NCBI GenBank assembly: GCA_035947875.1 | Contig: DASZJQ010000258.1 | Span: 1 to 5,356 of the forward strand | Origin: Bog-473 sp035947875 | GTDB taxonomy: Bacteria > Actinomycetota > Acidimicrobiia > Acidimicrobiales > RAAP-2 | Direction of reading: 5' to 3' | DNA length: 5,356 nt | Shown here: one piece after another, positions 5,211-5,356 of the stretch | Layout of the letters: each line of letters begins with the position of its first letter | Position numbering within the stretch: position 1 is the first letter of the stretch | Program-made: the position numbers and the translations under genes | The notes under the pieces: model-generated | Database searches by the model: none | Told to the model about the DNA's origin: nothing | The model's input: only the letters and a program-made list of their open reading frames with translations

Positions 5211-5356
5211 AGTCTCCAAGCCCTCGGCCGATTAGTACCGGTCGGCTGAATGCGTTGCCGCACTTACACCTCCGGCCTATCAACGTGGTCGTCTAGCCAC
5301 GGGCCTTACCAGGTTAACCCTGTGGGAGATTTCATCTCGAAACGGGCTTCGCACTT
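5211..5356 (-). rRNA. rrl: 23S ribosomal RNA, 3' end (5' part outside window)
   Basis: The minus strand matches the 3' terminal domain VI of bacterial 23S rRNA: TTTCGAGATGAAATCTCCC, then CGACCACGTTGATAGGCCGG, GGTGTAAGTGCGGCAACGCA and CCGACCGGTACTAATCGGCC. The TACTAAT element lies 20 bases before the 3' end in E. coli; the same count puts the mature end near 5211, give or take several bases. GGCCGAGGGCTTG after TACTAAT is an actinobacterial style of ending. Only about 146 nt of the roughly 3 kb gene is present. It is transcribed towards 5S, so 16S should lie beyond the right edge. Confidence 0.96.

Noticed and set aside
4985..5296. Open frames on both strands within the rRNA region
   Set aside because: They overlap 5S rRNA, the spacer and 23S rRNA, whose conserved sequences explain the DNA.

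Overview
The window is GC-rich DNA with compact genes. The end of its ribosomal RNA operon reads as actinobacterial. The 23S tail ends in a GGCCGAGGGCTTG-type sequence, and the L,D-transpeptidase has an architecture common in that phylum (membrane anchor, Ig-like domain, peptidoglycan-binding domain, YkuD domain). My best guess is a member of the Acidimicrobiia or a nearby deep actinobacterial lineage. This rests on remembered family resemblance, not on a search. The region looks chromosomal and housekeeping. I see no transposase, integrase, phage gene, CRISPR array, tRNA or attachment site.

Layout, left to right. (1) On the minus strand, running off the left edge, is the N-terminal 320 codons of a class I (DhnA/FbaB-type) fructose-bisphosphate aldolase. 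(2) A divergent intergenic region (963-1251) holds a degenerate 11-bp tandem array bounded by two ACGTTGCG copies. Nearer the next gene it holds three short ATG-containing repeats and two tiny upstream reading frames. (3) On the plus strand is a membrane-anchored L,D-transpeptidase (1252-2442). (4) Converging on it from the minus strand is a 570-residue protein (2518-4230). It has a very long Arg/Gly/Ser/Pro-rich, apparently disordered N-terminal half and a TPR-like C-terminal half; I do not recognise it. (5) On the plus strand is a small two-helix membrane protein with a Cys-containing external loop and an acidic tail (about 4390-4932). (6) A strong hairpin (4948-4979) sits between that gene and the oppositely oriented rRNA operon and probably ends transcription from both sides. 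(7) On the minus strand are 5S rRNA (about 4992-5109), a spacer with a perfect 10-bp stem, and the 3' end of 23S rRNA running off the right edge. No stretch longer than 300 bases lacks a gene.

The genes alternate in strand, so each protein gene is probably its own transcription unit. They do not form an obvious pathway: central carbon metabolism, cell-wall cross-linking, an unknown TPR protein, an unknown membrane protein and ribosomal RNA. Both minus-strand protein genes have a TANNNT box exactly six bases before their ATG and no usable Shine-Dalgarno sequence. This suggests leaderless transcripts, as is common in Actinobacteria. The least explained item is the RG/S/P-rich TPR protein.
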